Shown: positions 1 through 9,810, counted from the stretch's first letter. The stretch: DNA of 64,000 nucleotides from Mesorhizobium sp. L-8-3 (GCF_016756615.1 NZ_AP023262.1:310001-374000); one strand, 5' to 3'. The notes: generated by a model from the sequence alone, not told the origin. Program-made: numbers and translations.

Positions 1-160
1 GTCCTACGACTTCGGCGTCCAGAACCCGGACTGGGAGGGCGTGTCGCTGCAGGTCAACGCGAAGAACCTGTTCGACGAGAGAAAGCCGGTCTGCACCGTC
101 GGCAACTGCTACTGGGATGAGGGACGCTCGGTCTTCGGCAGCCTGCGCTACCGGTTCTGA
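1..160 (+). CDS. TonB-dependent siderophore receptor, C-terminal end only
   Basis: The window opens inside this gene; about 52 residues are visible, read from base 2. The fragment contains the late beta-barrel motif VNAKNLFDE and ends in the aromatic outer-membrane signature SLRYRF. Both are typical of FhuA/FoxA-type siderophore receptors. The stop lies 2 bp before an RhtX/FptX-like permease, which is followed by a siderophore-interacting reductase, so the substrate is very probably a ferric siderophore. The siderophore cannot be named because the plug domain is outside the window. Confidence 0.8.
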   Translation, partial: SYDFGVQNPDWEGVSLQVNAKNLFDERKPVCTVGNCYWDEGRSVFGSLRYRF

Positions 161-162
161 CT

Positions 163-1440
163 ATGGCTGCGTTCTCCGAAGGCGCCCGGTCTCCCGCCGC
201 CGTGGTCGCGGCGGTCGGCGGCCTCTATGTCGCGCAGAGCGTCATCGGCGGCATCACGTGGACAGGGCTTCCGGCGGTCATGCGCGACCAGGGCCTGCCG
301 CTCGACAGCGTCGGGCTGCTCTCGCTGATCGCCTTGCCCTGGGCGCTGAAGTTCCTGTGGGCGCCGATGGTGGAAGGGTTCAGGCTGCCGCCCGTCGGGC
401 GGAACCGCTCGGGCCTCATCGTCGCCATCGGCGGCGCGATCTGCGTGGCCGGCCTCAGCCTGGTCGGCGCGGTCGGCCCCGCGGCACTGGGAACAGTGCT
501 GGCCTGCCTGACCGTCGTCGCCTTCGCCGCCGCGACGGTCGACATCGCGTGCGACGGCTATGCCGTCGAGAGCCTCAACCGGGCGCAGCACGGCTGGGGC
601 AACGCCGCCCAGGTCGGCGGCGCCTATCTCGGTTCGGCCATCGGCGGCGGCCTGTTCCTCCTCCTGGTCGCCGCCTATGGGTGGCCGCCGGCCATCTGGA
701 GCATGGCCGCGCTGATCGCCTTGCTCGGCCTGCCCTTCATCCTGCATGTCCGTTCCCGGACAACCGCCGAAAAGCGGCCGCACGTTCCCTCGCTCGCAGC
801 CGCCCTGCGTCGTCCCGAAATACGCCGGGGCCTTGCGGCGGCGGCAATCTACGTCCTGGCCCAGAAGGCAGCGCTGATGATGCTCGGGCCCTTCCTGATC
901 GATGCCGGACTCGGTCTCGCGGAACTCGGATTGGTCAACGGCGCCGGCAGCCTGATCGTCGGCTTTGCCGCGGCGCTGGCCGGCGGCGCGCTGGTTAGGG
1001 TTTTCGGCGCGCGCGCCATGCTTGTAGGCGCGCTTCTGCTGCAGGCTGCGGCGCTGTTCCTGTTCGCAGCCCACGGTTCGATCGTGAAGATTCCCAGCCC
1101 GATACTGGTCGCCGTCGCGATCGCCAGTTCCTCCGGCATCATGGCGCTCGGCTTCGTCGCGCTCTACGCCCAGTTCATGCATTGGTCGGATCCTCGCCAG
1201 GGTGGCGTCGACTTCACGCTCTTCCAGTCGATGGACGCCTTGATCAGCATGATCGGCGGCGTGCTGGCGGGCTATGCCGCCGAATATCTCGGCTACGGCA
1301 TATTCTTCGGCGGGGCGGGTGTGATCGCCCTGGCGGCCGTGCCGGCGATCGCGTTTGTGGTCGGCCGGACGACCGCGCCGCAGGCAATAGAACAGCAAAG
1401 GCGGCGCGACGAGAGGCTGCCGATCGGAGAACGCGGATGA
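163..1440 (+). CDS. MFS-type siderophore permease, RhtX/FptX-like
   Basis: A 425-residue, highly hydrophobic protein with about twelve predicted membrane segments. It resembles the single-subunit permeases RhtX (rhizobactin 1021) and FptX (pyochelin), which carry ferric siderophores across the inner membrane without an ABC transporter. The early stretch YVAQSVIGGITWTGLP and the acidic DIACDGYAVE region fit this family. It starts 2 bp after the receptor stop and its end overlaps the next start by 4 bp (ATGA), so the three genes are translationally linked. The family call is confident; the exact siderophore is unknown. Confidence 0.82.
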   Translation: MAAFSEGARSPAAVVAAVGGLYVAQSVIGGITWTGLPAVMRDQGLPLDSVGLLSLIALPWALKFLWAPMVEGFRLPPVGRNRSGLIVAIGGAICVAGLSLVGAVGPAALGTVLACLTVVAFAAATVDIACDGYAVESLNRAQHGWGNAAQVGGAYLGSAIGGGLFLLLVAAYGWPPAIWSMAALIALLGLPFILHVRSRTTAEKRPHVPSLAAALRRPEIRRGLAAAAIYVLAQKAALMMLGPFLIDAGLGLAELGLVNGAGSLIVGFAAALAGGALVRVFGARAMLVGALLLQAAALFLFAAHGSIVKIPSPILVAVAIASSSGIMALGFVALYAQFMHWSDPRQGGVDFTLFQSMDALISMIGGVLAGYAAEYLGYGIFFGGAGVIALAAVPAIAFVVGRTTAPQAIEQQRRRDERLPIGERG

Positions 1441-2519
1441 ACGCCACAAGCCCACTAAGCGCACGCACCCTCGTGCCGCTGCGCTCGCCCGATACGGTGA
1501 TGGCGCAACTCCGCGAACATTTCGGCGAGCATGGCGTCATCAGCGGCGACGACGGAAGCTGGTCCGTCGTCTTCGACATCGGCACGGCCACCGCCAGCCG
1601 TCAGGGCGGTGGCATCGCCTTCAGCGTGGAAGCGCGCGACGATACCTCGCTTGCCTATCTGCAATGGAGCGTCGCCGAGCATGTGTGCGAATTCGCGCCC
1701 GGCGAGACCCCCGAGATTGCGTGGGACGGCGGCACACAGCCCGGCGCGCCGCTGCCCTATTTCCGCGAGATGCGGGTTCTGCGCGCGACCCAGGTCACGC
1801 CCGCCATGCGCCGGCTGACACTGGGCGGCGAGAAGCTCGACCGGTTCGCCCATGACGGGCTGCATGTCAGGCTGCTGCTCGCGCCGAAGCCGGGCATAAC
1901 GCCGGTTTGGCCGGTGATGGCAGCCGATGGCCGTCAAGCCTGGCCTGATGGCGAGCGGCCGGTGGCGCGCGTCTATACGATCCGCAGGATCGACGTCGAG
2001 GCGGGCGAGGTCGACATCGACTTCGTGCTGCATGAAGGCGACGAGATGCCGGGCGCGGTTTTCGGCCGCGATGCCCGCGCGGGCGACGTCGTCGGCATGA
2101 CGGGTCCCGGCGGCGGCACGCTCCCGCCGGCTCCGCATCATCTCTTCTTCGGCGACGAGACGGCGCTGCCGGCCATCTCGCGCATGCTGGAGGAATTGCC
2201 GGAAAAGGCGCGGGCCAGTGCCTTCATCGAGATCGCCGATCCATCCGAACGGCAGGAGCTTGCGCTGCGGCCGGGAATAGAACTGGAATGGCTGTCGCGC
2301 GAAGGCCGCCCGGCGGGCACCACGACGCTGCTCGCCGACCGCCTGCGCGCGCTCGATCCCGGGCATTGGCAAGCCGGTACCTATGTCTGGGCCGGCTGCG
2401 AACAGACAGCCGCACGGAGCATCCGCTCCTTTCTCAAATCCGAACGCCGGATGCCTAGGCAACAATATCTCGTCGCCGCCTATTGGCGTCGGGGCCAGGC
2501 CGGCGAGGTCGAGGATTAG
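1437..2519 (+). CDS. Siderophore-interacting FAD protein with N-terminal DUF2218 domain
   Basis: A 360-residue protein. Residues about 10-95 resemble DUF2218. The rest is a SIP/ViuB-type ferric-siderophore reductase, with an FAD-binding barrel (RVYTIRR near residue 177) and a C-terminal NAD(P)H-type domain (YVWAGCE near 315, YLVAAYWRRG near 343). These enzymes reduce ferric siderophores in the cytoplasm to free the iron. The ATG at 1437 was chosen because it overlaps the permease stop as ATGA; the frame stays open further upstream but only inside the permease gene. It is the last gene of the siderophore operon. Confidence 0.85.
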   Translation: MNATSPLSARTLVPLRSPDTVMAQLREHFGEHGVISGDDGSWSVVFDIGTATASRQGGGIAFSVEARDDTSLAYLQWSVAEHVCEFAPGETPEIAWDGGTQPGAPLPYFREMRVLRATQVTPAMRRLTLGGEKLDRFAHDGLHVRLLLAPKPGITPVWPVMAADGRQAWPDGERPVARVYTIRRIDVEAGEVDIDFVLHEGDEMPGAVFGRDARAGDVVGMTGPGGGTLPPAPHHLFFGDETALPAISRMLEELPEKARASAFIEIADPSERQELALRPGIELEWLSREGRPAGTTTLLADRLRALDPGHWQAGTYVWAGCEQTAARSIRSFLKSERRMPRQQYLVAAYWRRGQAGEVED

Positions 2520-2641
2520 TCGGCCGCGACGATTGGTCTGCCACAGAGCGATACCATCCGGTAAGCCCGTCACGGCAACAAGGGGTGCTACAATGTTGCG
2601 AAAGCATTTCATGCCGCGCCAGGAATGAAGCCATGTAAGCG

Positions 2642-2827
2642 ATGGTTTACAAGGGCTACGCCGCCCGGACCGAGTTCGATGCAGAGGATGAGATCTTCAT
2701 CGGCCGCATCGCCGGCATTCACGATTTCGTCGGCTTCCATGCCGACAATGTGGCCGATCTCATAACCGCCTTTCATGAGGCGGTGAATGATTGCGTCGAG
2801 ACCTGCGTCGCAGGCGATCGCGTCTAG
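2642..2827 (+). CDS. HicB-like antitoxin domain protein, short orphan
   Basis: A 61-residue protein. The core YKGYAARTEFDAEDEIFIGR and the later DFVGFHADNVADL match the N-terminal partially degraded RNase H fold of HicB antitoxins. Family members usually have about 100 or more residues and end in a ribbon-helix-helix or HTH DNA-binding part. That part is missing, since the frame stops after CVAGDRV. No HicA toxin is recognisable in the 122 bp upstream. It may be a remnant or a stand-alone HicB-like protein. Its stop overlaps the stop of the convergent XRE regulator by 3 bp. Confidence 0.6.
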   Translation: MVYKGYAARTEFDAEDEIFIGRIAGIHDFVGFHADNVADLITAFHEAVNDCVETCVAGDRV

Positions 2828-3630
2828 CCAGCTGCCGGCGTCAGCATGGTGAGCTTCAGATCCTGGCGGCCGGCGAGCGCGAAAGTCACCTGCTCATAAC
2901 GCAGGAAGCCGCGCTCGGGATGGCGAAAGGTCCGCTCGCCGCCTTCCCGCCCCATCACCCAGTGCTCGTGCCAGAACCGCCGGAACAAGGCGCTCTGCCG
3001 GCCGAGATCCTCGACCAGCAGCCGTATCGCGGGATCGTCGAGATGGGCGCTGACATCGGCGCGGAACTCCGCGACGACACGGCGCGCTCGCTCGTCATAG
3101 TCGCAGATCAGAGACCGGGCCGGCGGCGCCAAGAAGATGAAGCGCAGGAGGTTGCGGTCATCAGGCGCGTCCAGCCAGCCGGAGAAGAGTTGTTCGGCAT
3201 GGACGTTCCAACTCCTGGCCGTCCAGCTGCGGTCGAGAACATAGGCCGGCGCCGCGATCAGCTCGACCGAGGCGAGCACCGCAGGCGGAACGACGTCGGT
3301 GTCCACGCCACCGTGACCAGGATCGCGGCGATCGGCCAGTTCGAAGAGATAGGCCCTTTCGGCGCGGCCGAGACGCAGCGCCGTGGCGAGGCGCGCGAGT
3401 GCGGCCGCCGACAGCGACATGTCCCGCCCCTGTTCCAGCCAGGTGTACCAGGTAACGCTCAGGCCGCAGAGCTGGGCCATCTCCTCCCGTCGCAGGCCGG
3501 GCGTCCTGCGCCTGCTGCCTGCCGGCAGGCCGAGCTCGGACGGCTTCAGCTTTTCGCGCAGCGCTCGCACGAAGTCGCCGAGCTCGCGCCGGCGGTCGGG
3601 GGATCTTTCCTTGACCATGGTGCAATACAT
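2824..3630 (-). CDS. XRE-family regulator with MmyB-like ligand domain
   Basis: A 268-residue protein (264 if the internal MVKERS methionine at 3618 is used). Residues about 15-75 form a helix-turn-helix with the family signature RRTPGLRREEMAQLCG followed by SVTWYTWLEQGRD. The C-terminal two thirds match the MmyB-like domain thought to bind fatty-acid-like ligands. It is divergent from a SAM methyltransferase 150 bp away, the usual arrangement for a local regulator and its target. The ligand is unknown. Confidence 0.82.
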   Translation of the reverse strand: MYCTMVKERSPDRRRELGDFVRALREKLKPSELGLPAGSRRRTPGLRREEMAQLCGLSVTWYTWLEQGRDMSLSAAALARLATALRLGRAERAYLFELADRRDPGHGGVDTDVVPPAVLASVELIAAPAYVLDRSWTARSWNVHAEQLFSGWLDAPDDRNLLRFIFLAPPARSLICDYDERARRVVAEFRADVSAHLDDPAIRLLVEDLGRQSALFRRFWHEHWVMGREGGERTFRHPERGFLRYEQVTFALAGRQDLKLTMLTPAAG

Positions 3631-3781
3631 ACCAGTATAAATTCAGGCCTGAAACCGGTATCAGAAAGATGGCATAGACGAGGGGAGCGGGGCGTTTTCC
3701 TTTCGGAACGCAGGTGACGCTCCGGCATCGTGCTTTGCGAAGCCCGATGCGACAGCCAGACAGCCATGCGGAGACGGACCG

Positions 3782-4558
3782 ATGTCCAATGAGAAAAGTC
3801 ACGAAGCCCTGGTGGGCGGTCAGTTCGGAGCACGCGCGGAAGCCTATCTGAGGAGCTCCGTGCATGCGCAAAGCGCCGATCTCTCGGCGCTCGCCGCATT
3901 GCTGGAGGACAAGCCCGACGCGCGCGTGCTCGACCTCGGTTGCGGCGGCGGCCATGTGACCTTCAACGTGGCGCCGCTGGTGCGCGAGGTCGTCGCTTAC
4001 GACCTGTCGCCGGAGATGCTGGAGGTCGTGGCCCGCGCAGCCGCGGAGCGCGGGCTCGCCAATGTGGCCACCGAGCGCGGCATGGTGGAGAAGCTGCCCT
4101 TCGAGGACGGCAGCTTCGACGTCGTGCTCAGCCGCTTCAGCGCGCATCACTGGAGCGACCTCGACGCAGGCCTGCGCGAGGCGGCACGGGTGCTCAAGCC
4201 GGGCGGCATGGCCGCCTTCGCCGACACCGTGACATCGGGCATGGCCGTCGTCGACACGTTCCTCCAGGCGATCGAACTGCTGCGCGACTGTTCGCATGTG
4301 CGCGACTATTCGCGCGCCGAATGGGAGGCCGCGATCGGCCGCGCCGGGCTGCTTCCCGGCACCACGCGCCAGTTCCGCCTGCGCCTCGATTTCACGACCT
4401 GGGTCGAGCGCATGAGCACGCCAAGGCTTCAGGTCGAAGCGATCCGCGCCCTGCAGACGAGCGTGTCGCCTCGTGCAACGAGGCATTTCGACACCGAAGC
4501 CGACGGTAGCTATTCGATCGATGTCGGCCTGTTCGAGGCGACGAAGGCGGCCGCATGA
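3782..4558 (+). CDS. Class I SAM-dependent methyltransferase
   Basis: A 258-residue soluble protein. Motif I VLDLGCGGGHVTF lies near residue 46. An acidic YDLSPEML follows, then the post-I stretch EKLPFEDGSFDVVLSRFSAHHW, all typical of the UbiE/Methyltransf_11 group acting on small molecules. The start at 3782 follows the divergent XRE regulator by 150 bp, so regulation by that protein is likely but inferred. No substrate can be assigned. Confidence 0.82.
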   Translation: MSNEKSHEALVGGQFGARAEAYLRSSVHAQSADLSALAALLEDKPDARVLDLGCGGGHVTFNVAPLVREVVAYDLSPEMLEVVARAAAERGLANVATERGMVEKLPFEDGSFDVVLSRFSAHHWSDLDAGLREAARVLKPGGMAAFADTVTSGMAVVDTFLQAIELLRDCSHVRDYSRAEWEAAIGRAGLLPGTTRQFRLRLDFTTWVERMSTPRLQVEAIRALQTSVSPRATRHFDTEADGSYSIDVGLFEATKAAA

Positions 4559-4582
4559 CGGTTCGCGGGCAGCGGCGTGGCG

Positions 4583-4993
4583 TCAACGCGCCGCTGGTTT
4601 TCCGCGCATCCTGAGCAACTTCTTCGGCGCCAAACGCTGCCAGGCACGTTCGAGCCTGTGCGCCAGTTCCCGCGGCTCGATGTCATGAACATGCACGAGG
4701 AAACAGGGCCAGCCCTTGTAGTGACCGGTCTCGAAGTAGATGTCGGGCGCCGCCGCCATCAGTATCTCCTTCTCCTCGAGGTCGACCATGACCACGGCGG
4801 TGTCGGCATTCTTGACCCGGCACAAGAGCTTCTTGCCGACGCGTAACGCCGGCGTGCCGTAGGAGATGCCTTCCTCGACGCCGGGAAGTGCTTCGGCAGC
4901 CTTGCGCAGCCTGTCGAAAGCCGGCGAAAGATCTTCGGTAGTTTCCGCTTTGCCCGAAGTGTCAGGCTGCGAAGCGCTCGGCTTCCGAGGCAT
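4583..4993 (-). CDS. MmcQ/YjbR family protein
   Basis: A 136-residue protein matching the MmcQ/YjbR fold (LPGVEEGISYGTPALRVG, then GHYKGWPCFLVH and RAWQRLAPKKL). The family is small, cytoplasmic and often described as DNA-binding-like, but has no firm biochemical role. Its start overlaps the end of the upstream acyltransferase gene by 32 bp on the same strand, which suggests co-expression. It is the last gene before the convergent methyltransferase. Confidence 0.8.
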   Translation of the reverse strand: MPRKPSASQPDTSGKAETTEDLSPAFDRLRKAAEALPGVEEGISYGTPALRVGKKLLCRVKNADTAVVMVDLEEKEILMAAAPDIYFETGHYKGWPCFLVHVHDIEPRELAHRLERAWQRLAPKKLLRMRGKPAAR

Positions 4994-5849
4994 AGTAATT
5001 GATATAGCGCGTGCTGAGCGCGGAGACCGGCAGCACGATGAAGACGTCGGTCGTGCAGAAATCGTGGTCGATCACGCAGCCGTCGCCGATCTTGGCGCCG
5101 AGGCGGAGATAGCCTTTGATCAAAGGCGGCATGGCGGCGATCGCCGCACGAGGGCTGACCGCATCAGGAGGCAGAAGATCCATCGCATGGTAGCGCTCGG
5201 CTACGGCCCGGACATGCCAGGCGCCCTCGGCCCGGCAATGATGGGCAAGGTAGGAGAGCGCCTCGGCATGATCCGCCGGGGATGTGCCGTGGAAGGAGGC
5301 GCAGCCGGTCATCACCCCGATCGTGTAGTGGTTGATATAGGCCCAGATGCCCTGCCACAGCACCTCGATCGTGCGCTTCGAGCGATAGGCCGGCAACACG
5401 CAGGAGCGGCCGAGCTCGAGGAAGTTCAGGCCGGGATGGCGCGCGACCAGCTTCTCCAGCTCGAATTCGTCATTGGAGTAGAAGCCGCCGGCGGCGGTCG
5501 CCTTTTCCTGACGCAGCAGCCGGTAGGTGCCGACGATTCGCCTGTGCTCGGGACCGGGAAGCGCGGTGTCGAAGACCAGGAGATGGTCGCAGATCGCATC
5601 GAAGCGATCCGCGTCACGCTGGTCGAGCGCATGGGCGACGTCGCGCCTGGCGCCAAGTTCGTCGTAGAAGACGCGATAGCGTACTTCCTGGGCAGCGGCG
5701 ATCTCGGACGGATCGCGCGCGAGTCGCACCTCCAGCGAACCGATGCGTCCCAGGGTCGCCCCGGTGTCGATTCCATCGAACCTGCGGCCGAACAGTGCCG
5801 TGTCCGTGGCGCTTGTAAGACTGTCGCGCTCGGGCATCGCAGTCTGCAC
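4962..5849 (-). CDS. olsB: L-ornithine N-alpha-acyltransferase, OlsB-like
   Basis: A 295-residue GNAT-fold protein of the OlsB type, which transfers a 3-hydroxyacyl group from acyl carrier protein to ornithine in the first step of ornithine lipid synthesis. Visible family motifs are RYRVFYDELGA, ICDHLLVFD, RIVGTYRLLR, FLELGRSCVLPAYR and the MTGCASFHGTSP stretch. The length fits rhizobial OlsB. The second enzyme, OlsA, is not next to it; the downstream partner is a YjbR protein. Ornithine lipids are phosphorus-free membrane lipids, but no Pho-box was identified here. Confidence 0.85.
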   Translation of the reverse strand: MQTAMPERDSLTSATDTALFGRRFDGIDTGATLGRIGSLEVRLARDPSEIAAAQEVRYRVFYDELGARRDVAHALDQRDADRFDAICDHLLVFDTALPGPEHRRIVGTYRLLRQEKATAAGGFYSNDEFELEKLVARHPGLNFLELGRSCVLPAYRSKRTIEVLWQGIWAYINHYTIGVMTGCASFHGTSPADHAEALSYLAHHCRAEGAWHVRAVAERYHAMDLLPPDAVSPRAAIAAMPPLIKGYLRLGAKIGDGCVIDHDFCTTDVFIVLPVSALSTRYINYYASEAERFAA

Positions 5850-6105
5850 GGGTGATTCTCCTTCGAGCCATCCCTCGTGGCGCGGGGATAAGCAGGCAGT
5901 GCAACAGGACTATGACACTAACGTGAACCGCCGGGGTGGGCAATAGTTCGGCGGCTCGTCCCAGGATGGCGAAACCATGACCGGCAGTCGACCTATGCGG
6001 CTTCAACCGGCTCGGCGTGCCCGCCAAGCCGGCCAACGATCGGCTGCGGCGGCCTGCCCTTTTGCCGGTGCGGCATTGCGGGGACATGACGTTCGCGGAC
6101 GTATC

Positions 6106-8376
6106 TCAGGCCGAAGCCTGCTCTTCGATGGCGCTGATCAGTGCGGCGGGATCGAGCGGCTTGACGACGAAACCGCTTGCGCCATGGGCAAGCACATTGT
6201 GGCGGGTCTTTTCCTGGCTATCGGCCGAAAGCACCATGATCGGCACGGGGATCGTGCCTTTGTCCTCCTCGTCGCGCCGGATGGCGGCGATTGCGTCCAG
6301 CCCGTCCATGACGGGCATGTGCAGATCCATAAGCACGATGTCGTAGCGATGTTTGCGCGCCGGCCCCGTCAGTGCCTCGACAGCCGCCCTGCCGTTGCCA
6401 ACGACATCGACGCGGTGACCGGCCTTAGTGAGGGCAGCCCGGGCCAGCATGGCGTTGATGTCGTTGTCCTCGGCAAGCAGGACGGACAGCGGCCGCTCCT
6501 TGGCGCCCGGGCGCTCTGCCGGCTTTTCCCTGGCGGGGATCAGGTCGGCAGGTGCCGCGAACGGCCGCTCCTTGAGGAGCAGCCGCATCAGCGTCTCCCC
6601 GCGGACCGGGCGCGCGAGGAACGTGGAATATCCAGCAGCGCGAAACTCGGCCAGCATGCCGCGATCGGTCGGCGCGATCATGGTGATCGCCTCGGCGGCG
6701 GGGAAACCGGACTGCCTGAGGCGCTTCAGCGTGCTGCCGTCGCCACGCTCCAGGCCGGCATCGATCAGGATGGTGTTGCAGCCTTCGGCGAGCGCGGTCG
6801 CCTCGGCGAAGCTGCCCGCAATGCCGACAGTGCCGCCATGCGTCCGGATGGTCCTGGCGATGGCCTCGGCCTCGATAGCGCTCCTGGCGAGAACCACCAC
6901 GCGGCGATCGCCGAGCACCGGCCCTCGCATCAAGGGAGCGTCCCTGGCCTCCGCCGCCGGAATGTCGACAGTGAAGGTCGAGCCGCGACCAAGCTTGCTC
7001 GAAAGCTCGATGGTGCCACCCATGGACGCGATGATCCGGCGGGAGATGGCCAGACCGAGCCCTGCGCCGCCGTGACGGCGCGTCGAAGTGCCGTCGGCCT
7101 GCTCGAACTCCTCGAATATCCGGCCGAGATCTTCTTCCGCGAGGCCCGGACCGGTATCGGCCACCGTGAAGCGGATGCGGTCCGCCGCCATCTCGACGGC
7201 GACCATCACGCCTCCGGCGTCAGTGAACTTCACCGCGTTGCCGATCAGATTGAGCAGAACCTGCCGCAACCGGCCGGGATCGGCCAGGATCGTGGTCGGC
7301 ACGTCGGGCGCGACGTGGCATCCGATGCCGATGCCCTTGCCGTGCGCCCGCGACGCCAGCAGCTCGACCACATTCTCGGCCAGTTCGCGTGGCGACATCG
7401 GCTGGGGCTCGAGTTCGAACCGTCCCGCCTCGATCTTGGAATAATCCAGCAGGTCCTCGATGAGGGCGATGAGAGCGCCGGCCGATGTCGACACGGCGCC
7501 GACATAGGTGCGCTGCTCCGGTGTGAGCCGCGTGTCGGCCAGCAGCTTGGCCATGCCCATGATGCCGTTCATCGGCGTGCGGATCTCATGGCTGACCGTC
7601 GCCAGGAAGCGCGACTTCGCCTGGTTGGCGAACTCGGCGCGTTCGCGTGCGTTGATCAGCGCCGCCTCGGCGCGTTTCCGGTCGGTGATGTCGCGGGCGA
7701 TCGCCCGGTGCGAAACGGAGTTGTCGGCTTCGTCGCGGACCGACAGCTCGATCCAGGAGAACCAGCGGACGTCTCCGCCGGCGCGGATGGCGACATCGGT
7801 CGAGCTCAGGCATTCGCCCTCGGCGAAGGCCGCGTCGGGCACGACACCGACATCGATGCCGAGATCGACGAGGGTCAGCCCCGCCAGCTCTTGCGGCGCC
7901 CGGCCGACGAGATCGGCGAAGACCTGGTTGGCGTAGACGATGCGGCCGTCGCGGTCGCGGTGCACGACGAGGTCGCCAAGCGCGTCGATGAGGCCGCGGA
8001 AACGCTCCTCGCTTTCCTGCAGTTCCCAAAGGCGGTCGGCAAGCTTCTCGATCTCTGCGCGGCCGGCGGCCGAGCTCTTGCCCAAGGTCGCGACCAGCCG
8101 CCGCTCACGCGCAATACTCCAGCCCAGCAACGATAGCCCACAGAACGACAAGACCAGAAGCATTGTCGACAGGAATGGCGGCGCGCCGCCGACATGGGCT
8201 GCACCGGCCAATAGCAGAGCGCAGAACCAGAGGGCCGCCTGCAACCCATGGGAAAGGCGACCTGAAGGCTTCGGCACGGCAGGCGGCTGGACAGGCGACG
8301 GCGGACCGCCGCCGATGGCCGCACCATGGGCTTCGACCTGGGTCCTTGCTTCATCCCGCACACGCTCGGCAATCAT
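6106..8376 (-). CDS. Hybrid sensor histidine kinase with PAS, pseudo-receiver and receiver domains
   Basis: A 756-residue protein. Two membrane segments lie at about residues 45-90. A PAS domain at about 125-235 contains [17 protein letters not shown]. The HisKA phosphoacceptor [15 protein letters not shown] is near 265 and the ATPase N-box [12 protein letters not shown] near 385. A receiver-like domain (about 500-620) has [11 protein letters not shown] where a phosphorylatable aspartate loop is expected, so it looks degenerate. The final receiver has the normal [12 protein letters not shown]. It probably relays phosphate to an unlinked phosphotransfer protein. No cognate regulator is adjacent. 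Confidence 0.88.
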   Translation of the reverse strand: MIAERVRDEARTQVEAHGAAIGGGPPSPVQPPAVPKPSGRLSHGLQAALWFCALLLAGAAHVGGAPPFLSTMLLVLSFCGLSLLGWSIARERRLVATLGKSSAAGRAEIEKLADRLWELQESEERFRGLIDALGDLVVHRDRDGRIVYANQVFADLVGRAPQELAGLTLVDLGIDVGVVPDAAFAEGECLSSTDVAIRAGGDVRWFSWIELSVRDEADNSVSHRAIARDITDRKRAEAALINARERAEFANQAKSRFLATVSHEIRTPMNGIMGMAKLLADTRLTPEQRTYVGAVSTSAGALIALIEDLLDYSKIEAGRFELEPQPMSPRELAENVVELLASRAHGKGIGIGCHVAPDVPTTILADPGRLRQVLLNLIGNAVKFTDAGGVMVAVEMAADRIRFTVADTGPGLAEEDLGRIFEEFEQADGTSTRRHGGAGLGLAISRRIIASMGGTIELSSKLGRGSTFTVDIPAAEARDAPLMRGPVLGDRRVVVLARSAIEAEAIARTIRTHGGTVGIAGSFAEATALAEGCNTILIDAGLERGDGSTLKRLRQSGFPAAEAITMIAPTDRGMLAEFRAAGYSTFLARPVRGETLMRLLLKERPFAAPADLIPAREKPAERPGAKERPLSVLLAEDNDINAMLARAALTKAGHRVDVVGNGRAAVEALTGPARKHRYDIVLMDLHMPVMDGLDAIAAIRRDEEDKGTIPVPIMVLSADSQEKTRHNVLAHGASGFVVKPLDPAALISAIEEQASA

Positions 8377-8476
8377 GAGCCGGAGTATAGCCGAGGTGGA
8401 TTAGGGAAGCTTTGGGTCGATCGCTACAATTTTAGCTGCTGAGCGCGAGACCTCGATGAGACGGTCTCGTCGCGGC

Positions 8477-8962
8477 TCACCGTTGGGCCGCCCTGTCGCG
8501 CCGCCAATTGAGCAGTTCTTCCAGGATCACCAGAGCCGCGCCGACGGTGATGAAGGTGTCGGCCAGATTGAAGACGGCAAAAGACCACACCGGCGTATGG
8601 AAAAGTATGTAGTCGATGACGTGGCCGTAGACGGCACGGTCGACGAGATTGCCGAGCGCGCCGCCGATGATCAGCGTAAAGCCCAGCCTGGCAACGACCT
8701 GGTTGCCGTCGGTGCGAAAAGCGAGGAAGAGCACGAAGGCGATGACGGCCAGCGACAGCAGGATCAGCCCGGTGTCGCCGAAGGACGAGAACATCGAAAA
8801 GGCGATACCGGTGTTATAGGTGCGGTAGAGAGCGAGAAAGGGAAGCATCTCGACTGCCTCGTGCAGCACCAGCCGCGTCTCGACGAGATGCTTGATCCAC
8901 TGGTCCAGCGCGACCGCCACGGCAAGGATGACAGCATAGGTCGAAAGCGCTTTGAGCTTCAC
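8477..8962 (-). CDS. lspA: Lipoprotein signal peptidase (signal peptidase II)
   Basis: A 161-residue inner-membrane protein with four hydrophobic segments. It carries the conserved aspartyl-protease motifs: GNLVDR with Asp108 and FNLADTF with Asp135. It cleaves prolipoprotein signal peptides after lipidation. The length is normal for the family. Its start overlaps the stop of the upstream TrmH-type methyltransferase by 4 bp, so the two are probably co-translated. Confidence 0.95.
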   Translation of the reverse strand: MKLKALSTYAVILAVAVALDQWIKHLVETRLVLHEAVEMLPFLALYRTYNTGIAFSMFSSFGDTGLILLSLAVIAFVLFLAFRTDGNQVVARLGFTLIIGGALGNLVDRAVYGHVIDYILFHTPVWSFAVFNLADTFITVGAALVILEELLNWRRDRAAQR

Positions 8963-9810
8963 GCGGTATTCTCCGGACCGAGTTCCAGCGCCTTGCGCCT
9001 GACCTCGAACAACATCACGCCAGTGGCCACGGCAAGATTGAGCGAATCGGCGCGACCGGCCTGCGGAATGCGTACCAGCCGGTCGCAGGCCTCCGCCAGC
9101 GTGTCGGGCAGGCCCTGCTGCTCGTTGCCCATCAGGAGCAGCACCGGCCGGCCGGCATAGTCGATCGCGCGGTAGTCGACCGCTCCCTTAAGATGGGTGC
9201 CCGCGACAAGGCCGGCAAATCCCTTGCGCCACTGCAGAAACGCCTCGGCATTGGCCCGGGCGACCGGAACGGCGAAGATCGAGCCCATCGTGGCCCGGAC
9301 CGTCTCGATCGAGAACGGGTCCGTGGTCTCGCCAACCAGGATGACGCCCTTGGCCCCGACCGCGTCGGCTGTACGGATGACGGTGCCCAGATTGCCTGGG
9401 TCGCGCACCCGGTCGAGCGCGACCCAGACATCCTGGCCGGAGGGGCGGATATCTTTCAGTGGCACGTAGCGCTGGGAGAAGACACCGACCACCATCTGCG
9501 GATTATCGCGCCGGGTGATCGCCGACAACACTTTCTCGCTGACCTCCAGGACGAGGCCGCCGGCCGCGACAGTGCGCGCCGCCACCTTCTCCACCGCGGC
9601 GTTGCCGCGCCCCGACTTGGCAAAAACCAGCGTCCTGATCGTCCAGCCGAGGTCGAGCGCGTCGATGACGAGCTTCAGCCCTTCCGCGAGGAAGGCGTTC
9701 TGCTGGTCGCGGAACTTCTTCAGCGCCAGCGCCCTGATATCCTTGACCAGCGGGTTGGAGAGGCTGGTGACCTCCTTCACCTGGCCTACGGCACGATGTC
9801 CTTCACTCAT
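8959..9810 (-). CDS. TrmH/SpoU-family RNA 2'-O-methyltransferase
   Basis: A 283-residue SPOUT methyltransferase. Early residues ([18 protein letters not shown]) match the substrate-binding domain. The SPOUT motifs are [19 protein letters not shown], then [10 protein letters not shown] and [18 protein letters not shown]. The ATG at 9810 was chosen because it overlaps the upstream methyltransferase stop as ATGA and agrees with the family N-terminus; the frame stays open far upstream only as a shadow of that gene. The modified RNA position is not known. Confidence 0.87.
   Translation of the reverse strand: MSEGHRAVGQVKEVTSLSNPLVKDIRALALKKFRDQQNAFLAEGLKLVIDALDLGWTIRTLVFAKSGRGNAAVEKVAARTVAAGGLVLEVSEKVLSAITRRDNPQMVVGVFSQRYVPLKDIRPSGQDVWVALDRVRDPGNLGTVIRTADAVGAKGVILVGETTDPFSIETVRATMGSIFAVPVARANAEAFLQWRKGFAGLVAGTHLKGAVDYRAIDYAGRPVLLLMGNEQQGLPDTLAEACDRLVRIPQAGRADSLNLAVATGVMLFEVRRKALELGPENTA

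Noticed and set aside
148..1464. Long antisense open frame opposite the siderophore permease
   Set aside because: It is rich in Arg, Gln and Gly with no motif and mirrors the codon pattern of the true plus-strand gene; the permease has clear membrane segments.
2520..2641. Possible hicA toxin before the HicB-like gene
   Set aside because: Reading all frames of the 122 bp gave no HicA-like His or basic motif; only short unrelated peptides.
5977..8136. 719-codon plus-strand open frame opposite the hybrid kinase
   Set aside because: A GC-driven shadow; the minus strand carries clear histidine-kinase and receiver motifs.
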